The notes under the pieces: model-generated
Seen by the model: only the letters and a program-made list of their open reading frames with translations
Databases searched by the model: none
Told to the model about the DNA's origin: nothing
Program-made: the position numbers and the translations under genes
DNA from: Nocardioides sp.
GTDB lineage: Bacteria; Actinomycetota; Actinomycetes; Propionibacteriales; Nocardioidaceae
Length of the DNA stretch: 61,551 nt
Assembly: GCF_004803405.1 (NCBI RefSeq)
Contig: NZ_SSXI01000013.1
Coordinates: forward strand, 1-61,551
Direction: 5' to 3'
Shown here: positions 8,244-15,910 of the stretch, piece by piece
How positions within the stretch are numbered: position 1 is the first letter of the stretch
Layout: every line of letters begins with the position of its first letter

Positions 8244-8468
8244 CTAGTCGAGATCGTCGGCCTCGCTCGGACGCTCGTCCGGGCTGGACGTCTGCACCGA
8301 CCGGGCGCCGGTGCCCTCGGGGTCATCGACCCGCTCGTCGGACTCCCGCAGGATCTGCTCGGCCTGGTCGTGCGGATCCGCGCTCCCGGCAGTGTCCTCC
8401 TCGGGCAGCAGCTCGGCACGGGAGTCCACGCGGTCGTCGTCGGCCTTCTCGCCCTGGTGCTCGGTCAT
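8244..8468 (-). CDS. Small acidic hydrophilic protein
   Basis: A 74-aa protein rich in Asp/Glu and lacking hydrophobic segments and cysteines (MTEHQGEKADDDRVDSRAEL ... SEADDLD). Such short acidic, probably disordered proteins are common but uncharacterised in Nocardioidaceae and relatives. It starts 10 nt after the stop of the PAS-ANTAR gene on the same strand, so cotranscription is likely. No clear Shine-Dalgarno sequence is seen, and an alternative ATG 18 nt upstream would overlap the ANTAR gene. Confidence 0.6.
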   Translation of the reverse strand: MTEHQGEKADDDRVDSRAELLPEEDTAGSADPHDQAEQILRESDERVDDPEGTGARSVQTSSPDERPSEADDLD

Positions 8469-8478
8469 GCCCGGGGCA

Positions 8479-9111
8479 TTACCCATTCGGCGGGGCTTCG
8501 GTCAGGTCGTGGAGCAATCCGTCCACGCGGAGGCGGAGGTCGGCGAACCCGATCCCGCCCTCCTGGACGACGCCGACGAGCCGGGCGGCCAGCTCCCGGA
8601 CCTTCACGTTGCGGTTGCGCGACCACCAGCGAAGCATGGCGAACGCGGCGTCGGCGTCCAGCCCGTAGGCCAGCATGATCGCGCCCTTGGCCTGCTCGAT
8701 GGTGCCCCGCGCCTCCACGGTGGCCTCGACGGCGTCGTGGATCTCGTGGCCGACGATCTGCTCGACGTCCGCGGAGAGGTCGATGTAGTAGCCCTGGACG
8801 AGCGTTGACTCGCCCGGGGCGCACACGCCGCCCTCTCCCACCAGCACCACCCGGCGCTCGGTGTCGTCGGCGCCCAGGATCCGGTAGGAGATCGCGAACG
8901 GGTCACCGGTGTGGGACGCCCGCTTCAGGTCGGCCAGCACCCGCTCGCGGTCGTCGGGGTGCTTGGCACCCATCACCAGGTCGGTGGTGGGCACGACGGC
9001 GCCGGGCGCATAGCCGTGGATCCGGAACACCTCGTCGTCCCAGTCCCATTTGCCGGTGGCTGCGTCGAAGGAGAACCGGCCCGTCGGGCGGCTGGGCAGT
9101 GGTGCCTGCAT
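8479..9111 (-). CDS. PAS-ANTAR regulator (RNA-binding antiterminator type)
   Basis: A 210-aa protein. An N-terminal PAS fold (FSFDAATGKWDWDDEVFRIHGY; KHPDDRERVLADLKRA) spans about residues 10-115 and a C-terminal ANTAR domain about 125-190 (AVEATVEARGTIEQAKGAIM; ADAAFAMLRWWSRNRNVKVR). ANTAR domains bind paired hexaloop RNA hairpins and prevent termination; PAS would sense a ligand or redox state. The start at 9111 keeps the PAS fold intact and drops an atypical extension. It resembles the PAS/ANTAR proteins that are numerous in actinobacteria. Its RNA target is unknown. Confidence 0.88.
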   Translation of the reverse strand: MQAPLPSRPTGRFSFDAATGKWDWDDEVFRIHGYAPGAVVPTTDLVMGAKHPDDRERVLADLKRASHTGDPFAISYRILGADDTERRVVLVGEGGVCAPGESTLVQGYYIDLSADVEQIVGHEIHDAVEATVEARGTIEQAKGAIMLAYGLDADAAFAMLRWWSRNRNVKVRELAARLVGVVQEGGIGFADLRLRVDGLLHDLTEAPPNG

Positions 9112-9217
9112 GGACTGATAGTGCCACCAGTCAGCCTGCGTGGGGGGCGATCCGCACGGCTGGCCGGACAAGCCTGGGTTCTGCCGAGTCAGGCCGCTCT
9201 GGGCCGACGTCCGCGCG

Positions 9218-10234
9218 TCAGGGGCGGAGCATCACCTTGATGGCACGGCGCTCGTCCATGGCCCGGTAGCCCTCGGGCGCCTCCTCCAGCGGGAGCGTCA
9301 GGTCGAACACCCGGCCGGGGTCGATCCGGCCCGCGACGACGAGCTCGAGCAGCTCGGGCAGGTAGCGACGCACCGGGGCCATGCCACCACGGACGCCGAC
9401 GTTCTTCTCGAAGAGCTTGCGAATCGGCAGCTCGACGCCGTGCGGGACGCCGACGAAGCCGACCCCGCCGCCCGGGCGGGTCGCGCTGATCGCCGTACGC
9501 ATCGCGTCGTCGGTGCCGACGCACTCGAGGGCGGCGTCGACACCGATCCCGCCGGTGATCTCGCGGACCTCGGCGACGCCTTCGCGCCCCCGCGCGGCGA
9601 CCACATGGGTGGCGCCGAAGGCCCGGGCGAGGCTCTGCCGGGGCTCGTGCCGGGACATGGCGATCACCGTCTCGGCACCCATCACCGACGCGGCGAGGAC
9701 GCCGCACAGGCCGACCGCCCCGTCGCCCACGACCATCACCGTCCCACCGGCTCGCACACCGGCCGCGACGGCCGCGTGCCAGCCGGTGGGCATCACGTCG
9801 GTCAGAGCCAGCACGGACGGCAGCTCGTCGGCGGACGGAACGCCATCGGTAACGACCAGGCTTCCGTCGGCCTGGGTGACCCGCGCGTACTCGGCCTGCC
9901 CACTGCTCGTGATGCCGAGGTTCACACAGGCCGAGTGCGCGCCGAACCGGCAGTTCGGGCACGAGTTGTCACAGTGGCAGAACGGCACGATGACGAAGTC
10001 GCCTGGCTTGACCGATGTCACTGCGCTGCCGACCTCCTCGACCACACCGACGCACTCGTGGCCGATCGTCGAACCGCCCCGAATCGGGTTCTCGCCACGG
10101 TAGGGCCACAGGTCCGAGCCACAGATGCACCCGGCCGTGACCTTGACGATGGCGTCCGTGGGCTGCTCGATGGCCGGGTCGGGGACCTCCTCGACGCGGA
10201 TGTCGCCGGGGGCGTGAATTGTCGTGGCGCGCAC
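9218..10234 (-). CDS. Zinc-dependent alcohol dehydrogenase (MDR superfamily)
   Basis: A 338-aa medium-chain dehydrogenase. Catalytic zinc ligands are seen in GCICGSDLW (Cys38) and GHECVGVVEE (His-Glu at about 59-60). The structural zinc lobe is the four-cysteine cluster CDNSCPNCRFGAHSAC around 88-103. A Rossmann glycine motif (VVGDGAVGLCG) follows near 165-175. It probably oxidises an alcohol or reduces an aldehyde with NAD(P)H; the substrate is not predictable. The start is GTG at 10234. It is divergent from the HTH-MurA gene. Confidence 0.9.
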   Translation of the reverse strand: MRATTIHAPGDIRVEEVPDPAIEQPTDAIVKVTAGCICGSDLWPYRGENPIRGGSTIGHECVGVVEEVGSAVTSVKPGDFVIVPFCHCDNSCPNCRFGAHSACVNLGITSSGQAEYARVTQADGSLVVTDGVPSADELPSVLALTDVMPTGWHAAVAAGVRAGGTVMVVGDGAVGLCGVLAASVMGAETVIAMSRHEPRQSLARAFGATHVVAARGREGVAEVREITGGIGVDAALECVGTDDAMRTAISATRPGGGVGFVGVPHGVELPIRKLFEKNVGVRGGMAPVRRYLPELLELVVAGRIDPGRVFDLTLPLEEAPEGYRAMDERRAIKVMLRP

Positions 10235-10315
10235 GGTGTGCGATCCTGCCAGAGCTCCTCACGGCGCTGCCCACGGCCGCCAGAAACTCTCGACGCTCCT
10301 ACCGGCTAGCCCGGT

Positions 10316-10343
10316 TTGCGTTATCTCATATATGAGTTACCGT
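10316..10343 (+). promoter_or_regulatory. Promoter with palindromic operator for the HTH-MurA gene
   Basis: A -35-like TTGCGT (10316-10321) and a -10-like TACCGT (10338-10343) are separated by 16 nt. A perfect 12-bp palindrome, CTCATATATGAG (10325-10336), lies in the spacer just upstream of the -10, the classical place for a repressor. The -10 ends 7 nt before the ATG, so the transcript may be leaderless. The HTH domain of the downstream protein is the obvious candidate binder (inference). Confidence 0.6.
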
Positions 10344-10350
10344 CGATGGT

Positions 10351-11892
10351 ATGACGCTCGACGACGACACCGGCGACTACAAGGGCCGCATCGGCAACCT
10401 GATCCGAGACGCCCGTAAGCACCGCGGGCTGACGCAGGCGCAGCTCGCCGAGCGCCTCGGCACCAGCCAGAGTGCGATCAACCGGATCGAGAAGGGGCAT
10501 CAGAACCTCTCGTTGGAGATGCTGGCGCGGATCGGCAGTGCCTTGGACTCCGAGATCGTCGCGCTCGGTGCCGGACCGATTCACCTCCGGGTCAAGGGCC
10601 CGACGACGCTGACCGGCAGCATCGACGTGAAGACGTCGAAGAACGCCGGTGTCGCTCTGCTGTGCGCGTCCCTGCTGAACCGCGGCCGGACGACGCTGCG
10701 CAAGGTGGCCCGCATCGAGGAGGTCAACCGCCTGCTCGAGGTGCTCGCCAGCCTCGGCGTGCAGGCACGGTGGATCAACGCCGACAACGACCTCGAGATC
10801 GTCCCGCCCAAGGACCTCGACTTCTCCAAGATCGACGAGGAGGCGGCGCGCCGGACGCGCTCGGTGATCATGTTCCTCGGCCCGCTGCTGCACCGTGCCG
10901 AGACCTTCGAGCTGCCCTACGCCGGCGGCTGCAACCTCGGCACCCGGACCGTCGAGCCGCACATGTCGGCGCTGCGGCCGTTCGGCCTCGACGTGAAGGC
11001 CTCGGACGGCTGGTACCACGCCCAGGTCAACCGGGCCATCGTGCCGGGTCGCCCGATCGTGCTGACCGAGCGCGGCGACACGGTCACCGAGAACGCACTC
11101 ATGGCGGCGGCTCTCCATCCCGGCACCACCGTGATCCGGAACGCGTCGTCGAACTACATGGTCCAGGACCTCTGCTTCTTCCTGCAGGCGCTGGGCGTCG
11201 AGGTCGACGGGATCGGTACGACGACGCTGACCGTGACCGGACGCGAGACCATCGACGTCGATGTCGACTACTCCCCCAGCGAGGACCCGATCGAGGCGAT
11301 GTCGCTGTTGGCTGCCGCCATCGTGACCCGCTCCGAGATCACCATCCGCCGGGCGCCGATCGAGTTCCTCGAGATCGAGCTCGCGATGCTGGAGGAGATG
11401 GGATTCCGCTACGACCTCTCCGAGGAGTACGTCGCCGCCAACGGCCGGACCCGCCTGGTCGACATCATCACCCGCGCGTCGGAGCTCGTCGCGCCGCGCG
11501 ACAAGATCCACCCGATGCCGTTCCCGGGCCTCAACATCGACAACCTGCCGTTCTTCGCGGTCATCGCCGCGGTCGCCGAGGGCCAGACCTACCTGCACGA
11601 CTGGGTCTACGACAACCGGGCGATCTACCTCACCGAGCTCAACAAGCTGGGTGGCCGGGTCACGCTGCTCGACCCCCATCGGGTGATGATCGAGGGTCCG
11701 ACCTCGTGGACCGGTGCCGAGCTGATCTGTCCTCCGGCACTGCGCCCGGCCGTCGTGGTGCTCCTGGCGATGCTGGCGAGCAAGGGCACGTCGGTGCTGC
11801 GCGGCACCTACGTCATCCACCGCGGCTACGAGGACCTCGCCGAGCGGCTCAGCTCCCTGGGCGCGGACATCGAGACGTTCCGGGACATCTAG
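10351..11892 (+). CDS. UDP-GlcNAc 1-carboxyvinyltransferase-like enzyme fused to an N-terminal XRE-type HTH
   Basis: A 513-aa two-part protein. Residues about 14-66 form a Cro/C1-type HTH (LIRDARKHRGLTQAQLAERL, then GTSQSAINRIEKG). From about 76 onward it is an EPT/MurA-fold enzyme. The MurA active-site elements are retained: the K97-N98 pair (SKNAGVALLCASLL), and the loop cysteine C194 in AGGCNLGTRTVEPH, equivalent to E. coli Cys115 that binds PEP and is hit by fosfomycin. It may therefore transfer enolpyruvate to UDP-GlcNAc while also binding DNA. Ordinary MurA is about 420-430 aa without HTH. It is followed directly by a glycerophosphodiesterase and an MFS gene. A palindrome lies in its own promoter. 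Confidence 0.9.
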   Translation: MTLDDDTGDYKGRIGNLIRDARKHRGLTQAQLAERLGTSQSAINRIEKGHQNLSLEMLARIGSALDSEIVALGAGPIHLRVKGPTTLTGSIDVKTSKNAGVALLCASLLNRGRTTLRKVARIEEVNRLLEVLASLGVQARWINADNDLEIVPPKDLDFSKIDEEAARRTRSVIMFLGPLLHRAETFELPYAGGCNLGTRTVEPHMSALRPFGLDVKASDGWYHAQVNRAIVPGRPIVLTERGDTVTENALMAAALHPGTTVIRNASSNYMVQDLCFFLQALGVEVDGIGTTTLTVTGRETIDVDVDYSPSEDPIEAMSLLAAAIVTRSEITIRRAPIEFLEIELAMLEEMGFRYDLSEEYVAANGRTRLVDIITRASELVAPRDKIHPMPFPGLNIDNLPFFAVIAAVAEGQTYLHDWVYDNRAIYLTELNKLGGRVTLLDPHRVMIEGPTSWTGAELICPPALRPAVVVLLAMLASKGTSVLRGTYVIHRGYEDLAERLSSLGADIETFRDI

Positions 11893-12753
11893 ATGGTCCG
11901 GGCGCGCCTGCGGACCGGACGGCGCCGCAAGCCGACGCCGAGTCCTCCCGTCGCGCTGCCCGTCTGGAAGTACCTGCCGGAGGGCAAGGTGCTCGCGTTC
12001 GCTCATCGCGGCGGTGCCTACCACCCCGAGATCGAGGGCCTGGAGAACACGCTCGCGGCGTTTCGGCACGCGGCCGAGCTCGGCTACGACTACCTGGAGA
12101 CCGACGTCCACCTGACGAGGGACGGCGTGCTGCTGGCCTTCCACGACGCCGTTCTCGACCGGGTCACCGACCGCGTGGGCGCCGTGCGGGACCTCACCCT
12201 CGCGGATATCCGACGGGCACGGATCGCAGGACGGGAGCAGGTGCCCACCCTGGTCGACCTGATCGACTCGTTCCCGCAGTCCCGGTTCAACATCGACATC
12301 AAGTCCGAGGCCGCGGTGGCCCCGCTCGCCGCGCTCGTGCGCGAGCGCCAGCTGTGGGACCGTGTGCTCGTCGGGTCCTTCTCACGGAGCCGGATCCGCC
12401 GCTTCCGGCGACTGACCGAGGGCCGGGTCCCCACGGCGGCGGACCCGTGGGAGACGATCATGTTCCGATTCTCCCCCTCTGCCCGGCTCGCGACCCTCCT
12501 GGCCGGCGGTTCCTTCGCGGCGTTCCAGGTGCCGCACCGCCGCGGTCCCTTCGTCGTCGTCACCCCGGGCTTCCTCCGGCGGGCCCATGCCACGGGCCAC
12601 CAGGTGCACGTATGGACCGTGGACGACCCCGCCGAGATGGCCGAACTGCTCGACCGCGGGGTCGACGGCCTCTTCACGGACCGCACCGACCTGCTCAAGG
12701 ATGTCCTCCAGGCGCGAGGCCAATGGTGGCCGGCGCCGGGAGGGAACGCCTGA
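11893..12753 (+). CDS. Glycerophosphodiester phosphodiesterase
   Basis: A 286-aa GDPD-family protein. The metal/catalytic signature HRGGAYHPEIEGLENT (about 38-53) is followed by LETDVHLTRDGVLLAFHD (about 67-84), which supplies the Glu-Asp and second His, and by KSEAA and a C-terminal VWTVDDPAEM. It would hydrolyse glycerophosphodiesters to glycerol-3-phosphate and an alcohol. No signal peptide is seen; the N-terminus is basic. The ATG abuts the stop of the HTH-MurA gene (TAG-ATG), so the two are translationally coupled. Confidence 0.92.
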   Translation: MVRARLRTGRRRKPTPSPPVALPVWKYLPEGKVLAFAHRGGAYHPEIEGLENTLAAFRHAAELGYDYLETDVHLTRDGVLLAFHDAVLDRVTDRVGAVRDLTLADIRRARIAGREQVPTLVDLIDSFPQSRFNIDIKSEAAVAPLAALVRERQLWDRVLVGSFSRSRIRRFRRLTEGRVPTAADPWETIMFRFSPSARLATLLAGGSFAAFQVPHRRGPFVVVTPGFLRRAHATGHQVHVWTVDDPAEMAELLDRGVDGLFTDRTDLLKDVLQARGQWWPAPGGNA

Positions 12754-14147
12754 TGAATCCGACTGATGGTGGTCCGACGGGCATCGCGGACCTCGCGCCG
12801 CTGCACCGCTCCAAGGAGCAGCGGGCCTGGTTCTTCTACGACTGGGCCAACTCGGCGTTCGCGACGACGATCGCGGGTGTCCTGTTCGCGCCCTACCTGA
12901 TCTCCGTTGCCGAGCAGGCCGCGTGCGGCTTCGTCGGCGATGACGACCGGAGGTGCCGCGAGAGTCTCGAGCTGCTCGGGCTGGCCATCTCGCCGGGGTC
13001 GCTCCCGTCGTACGTCATCACCCTGTCGACGGTGCTCGGCGCCCTGCTCTACCCCTTGATCGGGGCGATCGCCGACCGCACCGCGAACAAGCCGGGAATG
13101 CTCGCCGGCTTCGCCTGGACCGGCGCGCTCGCGGCCGCGATGCTGTTCTTCCTGGTCGGCGACAACTGGCTGTTCGGCAGCCTGGTCTTCATCGTCGCCA
13201 ACCTCTCGTTCGGCGCCTCGACCGTCATCAACGACTCGATCCTGCCGCTGATCTCCGAGGAGTCGGAGCGGGACCGGGTCTCGTCGATTGGCTGGGCCTA
13301 CGGCTACGCCGGCGGAGGGCTCCTGCTCGCGGTGAACTTCGCCGTGGTGACGTTCAACGACACCCTCGGGCTGAGCACGGCGACGGCGGTGCGTCTCTGC
13401 ATGCTGTCGGGCGCGATCTGGTGGGCGGCGTGGACGATCATCCCGTGGCGCGGCATCCGGCCGCGGGACCCCGCCGCTGTCGAGCAGGTCGCGGGTGGAC
13501 TGCTGGCCCGCTCCTTCGGCCAGCTGTGGGCGACGCTGAAGGACCTGCGCAACTACCCCATGGCGCTGACGTTCCTGGTCGCCTATCTGTTCTTCAACGA
13601 CGGGATCCAGACCGTGATCGCCTCGGCGGCGATCTTCGGCGAGAAGGAGCTCGGCTTCGCCACCGGCACCGTGTTGGGGGCCTACCTCCTGGTCCAGTTC
13701 GTGGCCGTGTTCGGCGCGGTCGGCTTCGGCAGGCTGGCCGGCCGGCTGGGCGCCAAGCGCGTGATCTTGACCGGTCTGGCCATCTGGATGGTCATCGTGA
13801 CCGTCGCGCTGTGGATCCCCGAGGAGAGCCTGGTCCCGTTCCTGCTGCTCGCGGTCGCCATCGGCATCGTGCTCGGCGGGACCCAGGCGCTGGCGCGCTC
13901 CTACTTCTCGCTGTTCATCCCACGTGGCAAGGAGGGTGAGTACTTCAGCCTCTACCACGCGATGGACCGCGGGACATCCTGGCTGGGCACCCTCACCTTC
14001 GGCCTGGTCTACCAGTTCTCCGGCTCCTATCGGCCGGCGGTCTTCGCGCTGATCGCGTTCTTCGCGCTGGGTGCACTCCTCCTGCTGCGGGTCGACACCG
14101 AGCGCGGGATCCGCGAGGCGGGCAACAAGCGGCCCCCGGTCATCTGA
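12753..14147 (+). CDS. MFS transporter, UMF1/Atg22-like
   Basis: A 464-aa membrane protein with about 12 helices. The start EQRAWFFYDWANSAFATTI (about 18-36) is diagnostic of the UMF1 family, related to the yeast vacuolar effluxer Atg22; the VINDSILPLIS, GWAYGYAGGGLLL and GGTQALARSYFSLFIP elements are also conserved. Amino-acid or nutrient export is assumed from the family. The ATG overlaps the GDPD stop by one base (TGATG) and has a GGAGG Shine-Dalgarno sequence. It closes the HTH-MurA/GDPD/UMF1 operon. Confidence 0.92.
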   Translation: MNPTDGGPTGIADLAPLHRSKEQRAWFFYDWANSAFATTIAGVLFAPYLISVAEQAACGFVGDDDRRCRESLELLGLAISPGSLPSYVITLSTVLGALLYPLIGAIADRTANKPGMLAGFAWTGALAAAMLFFLVGDNWLFGSLVFIVANLSFGASTVINDSILPLISEESERDRVSSIGWAYGYAGGGLLLAVNFAVVTFNDTLGLSTATAVRLCMLSGAIWWAAWTIIPWRGIRPRDPAAVEQVAGGLLARSFGQLWATLKDLRNYPMALTFLVAYLFFNDGIQTVIASAAIFGEKELGFATGTVLGAYLLVQFVAVFGAVGFGRLAGRLGAKRVILTGLAIWMVIVTVALWIPEESLVPFLLLAVAIGIVLGGTQALARSYFSLFIPRGKEGEYFSLYHAMDRGTSWLGTLTFGLVYQFSGSYRPAVFALIAFFALGALLLLRVDTERGIREAGNKRPPVI

Positions 14148-14165
14148 GGCTGCCGATTTACGGTT

Positions 14166-14191
14166 GGAACCTTTTACCCGCGGGTAGCGTT
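14166..14191 (+). promoter_or_regulatory. SigR/SigH-type promoter upstream of rbpA
   Basis: GGAAC at 14166-14170 and GTT at 14189-14191 are separated by exactly 18 nt, matching the redox sigma factor consensus GGAAT-N18/19-GTT. rbpA of Streptomyces is a known SigR target. The spacer contains a perfect 12-bp palindrome TACCCGCGGGTA (14175-14186). The predicted transcript would have a leader of about 100 nt before the rbpA ATG at 14298. Confidence 0.75.
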
Positions 14192-14297
14192 GATGGGTAA
14201 GGCGGCGTCGGTCCTCGACGTCCGGGGAGATCCCTCGGCGACCTGCCGCCTGTCCCCTCAATCATCCGGGGGCAGAGAACGTGAGGGAGAGGTAGCC

Positions 14298-14693
14298 ATG
14301 GCCGAACGCACGTTGCGCGGCGCCCGTCTGGGTGGCCAGTCGTTCGAGGACGAGCGGGGGATCGAGTTCGCCGCCCGTCAGCAGGTCGGGTACCGCTGTC
14401 CGCAGGGACACGAGTTCGAGATCACCATGTCGATCGAGGCCGAGGTGCCGGCGGTCTGGGAGTGCCCGCGGTGCGGTCTCGAGGCCGAGAGCACCTCGGG
14501 GATCGAGCGCGAGGTGAAGGCTGAGAAGCCTCAGCGCACACACTGGGACATGCTTCTGGAGCGCCGCTCGGAGAAGGAGCTCGAGGAGATTCTCACCGAG
14601 CGGCTCGAGCTGCTCCGCGGCGGCGAGATCGGCCCGGCGCACCTGCACCGAGCCAACGCCCGCAAGCGGAAGGCCGCCAGCAAGACCTCCTGA
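14298..14693 (+). CDS. rbpA: RNA polymerase-binding protein RbpA
   Basis: A 131-aa actinobacterial RNA polymerase-binding protein that stabilises open complexes with the principal sigma factor. Visible parts are a basic N-terminal tail (MAERTLRGARLGGQSFEDE), a zinc-binding core with CPQGHEF and CPRC, a basic linker, and the C-terminal sigma-interacting region (RTHWDMLLERRSEKELEEIL; LERLELLRGG-like). The ATG has an upstream GAGGGAGAGG ribosome-binding site. A SigR-type promoter lies about 110 nt upstream. It is convergent with fxsA, with a terminator hairpin between them. Confidence 0.96.
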   Translation: MAERTLRGARLGGQSFEDERGIEFAARQQVGYRCPQGHEFEITMSIEAEVPAVWECPRCGLEAESTSGIEREVKAEKPQRTHWDMLLERRSEKELEEILTERLELLRGGEIGPAHLHRANARKRKAASKTS

Positions 14694-14709
14694 GGCTACT
14701 CAGGCGGGT
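14685..14709. terminator. Bidirectional terminator hairpin between rbpA and fxsA
   Basis: CCTGAG (14689-14694) and CTCAGG (14699-14704) pair around a GCTA loop. The stem can be extended by GACC/GGTC at its base. The hairpin spans both convergent stop codons, which are only 2 nt apart. No U-tract is present, as is common in high-GC actinobacteria. Confidence 0.6.
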
Positions 14710-15154
14710 CGATGACCTCGCCCCGGACGACGGCTCCCCCGCCCGTCGGTCCGGGGCTGGTCTTTCTCACCACGCTGTTCGTGGCGTACGACGTCAGCAG
14801 CCTGCGGAACAGCGGCCGGGTCGCGGGAAGGATGAGCAGGATCCCGAGGCCGTCGGTGACGAAGCCGGGGGTGAGCATCAACGCGCCGCCGAGCACGATC
14901 AGGGCCCCGTCCGCGAGCTCCCGGTGCGGCATCCGCCCGGTCTCGATCCGGTCCCGCAGCGCTGCCCATGCGCGCCGTCCCTCGCGTTTGATGAGCCAGG
15001 CGCCGATGATGCTGTCGAGGACGAGCAGGAGGATGGTCCACCAGGGCCCGATCACCTGGCCGACCTGGATCAGGACGACGATCTCGACGATCGGCATCAC
15101 CACGAACGCCACGAAGAGGACGACCGCCCACCGACGACCCCGGCCTCGGCTCAT
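14696..15154 (-). CDS. fxsA: FxsA family membrane protein
   Basis: A 152-aa FxsA/UPF0716 protein with an N-terminal membrane pair (AVVLFVAFVVMPIVEIVVLI; WWTILLLVLDSIIGAWLIK) and the conserved REGRRAWAALRD and GGALMLTPGFVTDGLG segments. E. coli FxsA suppresses F exclusion of phage T7; its native role is unknown. The ATG at 15154 overlaps the ppm1 stop (ATGA), so it is coupled to the lnt-ppm1 operon. A longer start 42 nt upstream would intrude into ppm1 and was rejected. Confidence 0.9.
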   Translation of the reverse strand: MSRGRGRRWAVVLFVAFVVMPIVEIVVLIQVGQVIGPWWTILLLVLDSIIGAWLIKREGRRAWAALRDRIETGRMPHRELADGALIVLGGALMLTPGFVTDGLGILLILPATRPLFRRLLTSYATNSVVRKTSPGPTGGGAVVRGEVIDPPE

Positions 15155-15906
15155 GGCTGGCCCGCGCGGACGTTCCTGTGGAGCAGCTGCTGCCACCGCT
15201 CGCGTATGCCCCAGTAGGTGATCCGCTTGAGCGACTCCACGGCGACCTGCCCGCTCATCTTCGACTCGCCGCGGACCCGCTCGACGAACTCGATCGGAAC
15301 CTCGCGCACGGTCAGCCCGGCGCGGAGCGTGCGCGCCACCAGATCGGTCTGGAAGACGTAGCCGGTGGAGCGCACCTCGTCGAGCTGGATCTTCTCGAGT
15401 GTCGCGCGTCGGTACAGCCGGAAGCCCGCCGTCGCGTCCCGGACACCGATGCCGAGCAGCAGACGCACGTAGAGGTTCCCGCCGCGGGAGAGCACCTCAC
15501 GCTGCCACGGCCAGTTGACCACCGATCCCCCCCGCACCCAACGGGAGCCGATCACGAGGTCGGCCTCGCGCAGCGCGACCCGCAGCCGGCGAAGCTGCTC
15601 CGGCTGGTGGGAGCCGTCGGCGTCCATCTCCCCGATCACGTCGTACCCCCGTTCGAGGCACCATCTGAACCCGGTCAGGTACGCGGCGCCGAGCCCGCCC
15701 TTGGCGGTTCGGTGCAGCACGTGGACCTGCCCGTCGGCGGAAGCCAGCTCGTCGGCGATCCGACCGGTTCCGTCGGGCGAGCCGTCGTCGACGACCAGCA
15801 CGTCCACGTCGGGCTCCGTGCGTCGCAGCCGGTCGATGATCAAGGCGATGTTGCCCGCCTCGTTGAAGGTGGGGAGCACCATCACGGTGCGATCGGGGTC
15901 GTGCAT
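15151..15906 (-). CDS. ppm1: Polyprenol monophosphomannose synthase (GT2)
   Basis: A 251-aa family 2 glycosyltransferase of the dolichol-phosphate mannosyltransferase type. The nucleotide-sugar fold is visible: VLPTFNEAGNI, LVVDDGSPDGTG, GEMDADGSHQPEQL (metal-binding DxD), GSRWVRGG and FVERVRGESKM. It transfers mannose from GDP-mannose to polyprenyl phosphate for lipoglycan and protein O-mannosylation. No C-terminal membrane segment is seen, so it may rely on the neighbouring Lnt, which is fused to this domain in M. tuberculosis Ppm1. The ATG at 15906, 4 nt after the lnt stop, is preferred; an in-frame ATG at 15930 would overlap lnt. Confidence 0.92.
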   Translation of the reverse strand: MHDPDRTVMVLPTFNEAGNIALIIDRLRRTEPDVDVLVVDDGSPDGTGRIADELASADGQVHVLHRTAKGGLGAAYLTGFRWCLERGYDVIGEMDADGSHQPEQLRRLRVALREADLVIGSRWVRGGSVVNWPWQREVLSRGGNLYVRLLLGIGVRDATAGFRLYRRATLEKIQLDEVRSTGYVFQTDLVARTLRAGLTVREVPIEFVERVRGESKMSGQVAVESLKRITYWGIRERWQQLLHRNVRAGQP

Positions 15907-15910
15907 CTGC

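Noticed and set aside
10662..12752. Long upstream extension of the UMF1 transporter frame
   Set aside because: It reads through HTH-MurA and GDPD in another frame; the transporter start at 12753 has its own Shine-Dalgarno sequence and conserved N-terminus.
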